From the NCBI RefSeq assembly GCF_000378245.1, contig NZ_KB899503.1:94957-158956 (forward strand): a stretch of DNA of 64,000 nucleotides. Direction: 5' to 3'. The DNA comes from Aromatoleum toluclasticum ATCC 700605. GTDB taxonomy: Bacteria; Pseudomonadota; Gammaproteobacteria; Burkholderiales; Rhodocyclaceae. A model generated the notes under the pieces. That model was not told where the DNA came from and did no database searches. It worked only from the letters and a program-made list of their open reading frames with translations. Both the position numbers and the translations under genes were made by a program. The stretch's first letter is position 1; every line of letters begins with the position of its first letter. Below, piece by piece: positions 62,235 to 64,000 of this stretch.

Positions 62235-63332
62235 TTAGAGACGATGGCCGATGAGCTTCACAGGATCGAAGCTGAACACATGCTCCCGTGGCGCATCGGC
62301 ACATCGCCCAACAGTCCGCCGTGGCCATGCGGGAGCCCCGCTGGCCAAGTGCATGTCGCCTCCACATACTGGGCATGTGGCCACATAGCGCACTAGGCGC
62401 AAGACCTCGCCTGAGTCGGTGCGCTTGCGCTCGAGCTGCGCCGGGGCAGCCTTAATCGGCAACCATTCGTCGGGCAAGGGGGTGATGCGGTCTTCACGCG
62501 AATGAAAAACAGGCCGCCACTTCTGCCACCACATCAGGCCGCCGATGCCCACGAGGACAAAAAGACCGAGGTCACGGGTCCCAACCGGCCGGTTCTCGAT
62601 GACCATCATGCCAACCGCCGACAAGGAGAAGATGAGCATGAACAGGGACGAGCCCAACAAGTTGAAACGCAAGATGTTGTGGCGTGATGAGCCGATGCCT
62701 ACCTCGCCCGCACTGAACAGCCTTCGGAGTAGCACGTTGGAGAGCTTGACCGGCGAGTCGTTGGGCCGCCAATAAAGCGCTTCCTTGGCTACCGGGGATT
62801 CCCGTGCGCTGGTTACCGCATCATCGTCCTGAGTGTCAGTTTCCTGCAGCAAACCTTCGGCAGCGCCATCGCTTAAGGGGATCATCCGCAGTGAGTTCAC
62901 CGCCCTATTGCCGCGTCCGCCACCTCCTCGGCGATCGAGGATGGGCTCGAATTCGACACCCGCGCGGCGCATCGCGAGATGTACTCGTCTACGTCGCGAC
63001 TCCCACCACGTCTTGACACCCTTCCAGAGGTTGCCGGTGGCGGCAATGCCTGCCCAATCGCACAGCTCCTCGGTGGTGAAACATCGGGCGCTTTCCGCCA
63101 TGTTGATACGGTCCAGACTTCGCCGGGTGAGTTCGTTAAGGATGTGCCAACCATCAGCATCGGACTGCTCTTGGTCCAGCCACCTAGCCAGCACTTTGAG
63201 CTCCCTTTCCCCGGCAAACGGGGTATCAGGCGCTTTTCCGTGGTTTCCGCCGCGCTCGGCTGCCACGCTGAGCTCGTCGCTGACGTTCAGATCAGCGCCA
63301 CGAGAGGGGGCGGTGGGAGTTGGTGTATTCAT
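62235..63332 (-). CDS. unknown two-helix membrane protein with C-terminal Cys motif
   Basis: 365-residue protein: a charged N-terminal half, an Arg-rich segment with a run of Gly (about 125-145), two membrane helices (about 224-245 and 252-270) and a C-terminal domain with CPVCGG (Cys320, Cys323) and Cys344. I do not recognise the family. It lies immediately upstream of the qat operon on the same strand and shares its lower GC, so it may belong to the island. The short cytoplasmic Cys domain could bind zinc. Start ATG 63332 is clear; no signal peptide. Confidence 0.75.
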   Translation of the reverse strand: MNTPTPTAPSRGADLNVSDELSVAAERGGNHGKAPDTPFAGERELKVLARWLDQEQSDADGWHILNELTRRSLDRINMAESARCFTTEELCDWAGIAATGNLWKGVKTWWESRRRRVHLAMRRAGVEFEPILDRRGGGGRGNRAVNSLRMIPLSDGAAEGLLQETDTQDDDAVTSARESPVAKEALYWRPNDSPVKLSNVLLRRLFSAGEVGIGSSRHNILRFNLLGSSLFMLIFSLSAVGMMVIENRPVGTRDLGLFVLVGIGGLMWWQKWRPVFHSREDRITPLPDEWLPIKAAPAQLERKRTDSGEVLRLVRYVATCPVCGGDMHLASGAPAWPRRTVGRCADAPREHVFSFDPVKLIGHRL

Positions 63333-63430
63333 GATCTCGGCTAAGAACGTCGGGATGTCGAGACAATTTTAACGCCAGCAAGTAGCGGCCCGTCGATCAA
63401 GCTGACATCAGGGCAAGATTGGAGAACGAG

Positions 63431-63646
63431 ATGAGCAACAAGGACATCGTCGCGGAAGGCGCACGACATTTCCGGGATTACAAGCATTACAAGAACCCAT
63501 ACCAACCCGGTACCGACGCTTTCAATGATTTCGAACGCGGTTGGGTACAAGCGCTAAAGCGCGCGAATCTCTCCAACGCCAATACCTGCTTCAGGTCATG
63601 GCCGGAAAATGACGCGCCTTACGACCCCTCGCCATCGGGGCCGTAG
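63431..63646 (+). CDS. small hypothetical protein (71 aa)
   Basis: 71 residues, MSNKDIVAEGARHFRDYKHYKNPY at the start, rich in aromatic and charged residues (Tyr, Phe, Trp), with no signal peptide or membrane helix. GGAGA is six bases upstream of the ATG, which supports the start; the frame also opens at 63419. Divergent from the membrane-protein gene. Function unknown. Confidence 0.6.
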   Translation: MSNKDIVAEGARHFRDYKHYKNPYQPGTDAFNDFERGWVQALKRANLSNANTCFRSWPENDAPYDPSPSGP

Positions 63647-64000
63647 TATCCATGAGTAATGGCAGGTGTGAGCGCAGGACCAGCCGCCTAGTGAGATGGA
63701 CGTGAACGACGGCAAAGGTTTAGCGTTGTTCGACGCCTGCCAATCGGGAAAGCCGTCGATGATCGGTCGAGGCTGATGGCAGGCGTTGGACAACGCTCCA
63801 GGGAGGAAACCGCGGATTTCGGTCGGGAGCGCTCAGCGTAGGCGATGCGCTATGGAGATTGAATTCGAGCGCGGGAGACCGACGCCGGCGCCAGCGGTGG
63901 GATGAGGGCGACGCACTTGGGAATCGCCCCCGATTCTGTGGCATCGGCGCTTCGAATGGAGTTCGTCAGGCCTGCTCCGGGCCAGCATTTTGGGATCAAG
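63647..64000. other. right edge of window, non-coding with inverted repeat
   Basis: 354 bases with no convincing gene. It holds an inverted repeat of two 20-base arms (63723-63742 and 63777-63796, 18 of 20 positions complementary) separated by 34 bases. GC-rich compared with the qat genes. The function is not evident. Confidence 0.5.

Noticed and set aside
63723..63796. Integron attC site
   Set aside because: Outer ends have GTT on the left and AAC on the right, the reverse of the R''/R' consensus, and no integron integrase is present.

Overview
The window is GC-rich, with densely packed and often translationally coupled genes. It suggests a betaproteobacterial anaerobic aromatic degrader of the Azoarcus/Aromatoleum/Thauera type (Rhodocyclales). 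The main reason is an operon at about 13.8-30.7 kb whose content and order match the iaa genes described for anaerobic indole-3-acetate (auxin) degradation in Aromatoleum aromaticum and Azoarcus evansii. No rRNA, tRNA, CRISPR array or complete insertion sequence was recognised. The taxon is inferred from gene content only.

Layout. (1) 0-6.3 kb: housekeeping genes: a gamma-carbonic-anhydrase-like protein cut by the window edge, an EamA exporter, a tyrosine phosphatase, a DoxX protein, an ABC-F ATPase and two small hypotheticals. (2) 6.4-13.6 kb, minus strand: a MalT-type LuxR regulator, a zinc-ribbon protein, an unknown 163-aa protein, a hotdog thioesterase, a 3-hydroxyacyl-CoA dehydrogenase/enoyl-CoA hydratase fusion and a TetR regulator with an extra HTH. 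(3) 13.85-30.7 kb, plus strand: GntR regulator, thiolase, IaaB-type CoA ligase, HyuA/HyuB amide hydrolase (IaaC/IaaE), decarboxylating acyl-CoA dehydrogenase IaaF, B12-dependent mutase IaaG/IaaH, a three-subunit molybdenum hydroxylase, CoA transferase IaaL and a solute-binding protein, closed by a strong bidirectional terminator. An AraC regulator and MobB follow.

(4) 32.6-55.4 kb: a second, partly paralogous catabolic cluster. Leftward from a thiolase it encodes HyuA, HyuB, an aberrant acyl-CoA mutase (large and small subunits), an unknown 225-aa protein, an acyl-CoA ligase, an acyl-CoA dehydrogenase, a 2,4-dienoyl-CoA-reductase-like flavoprotein and another ligase. Rightward it encodes a MarR-like regulator, a second dehydrogenase/hydratase fusion and a PadBCD-like molybdenum oxidoreductase. 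The substrate is unknown. The mutase lacks the His and Arg typical of acyl-CoA mutases, so this is not simply a second copy of the auxin pathway and is the best candidate here for an undescribed system.

(5) 55.4-64 kb: a defence island of visibly lower GC, with a Fic protein that appears to have a leaderless, self-overlapping promoter/operator, a complete qatDCBA anti-phage operon and small unknown genes.

How the genes fit together. In region 3 indoleacetate would be hydroxylated at the indole ring by the molybdenum enzyme, the lactam opened by HyuAB, the diacid activated by IaaL, rearranged by IaaGH, oxidised and decarboxylated by IaaF, then taken through hydratase/dehydrogenase (region 2 fusion) and thiolase to 2-aminobenzoyl-CoA and acetyl-CoA. 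A shared ATACTGTATACA motif links the GntR/iaa promoter to the fusion-gene promoter. A different shared palindrome (ATYRATTGA-N3-TCAATYRAT) sits on both sides of the region 4 divergent promoter next to the MarR-like gene.
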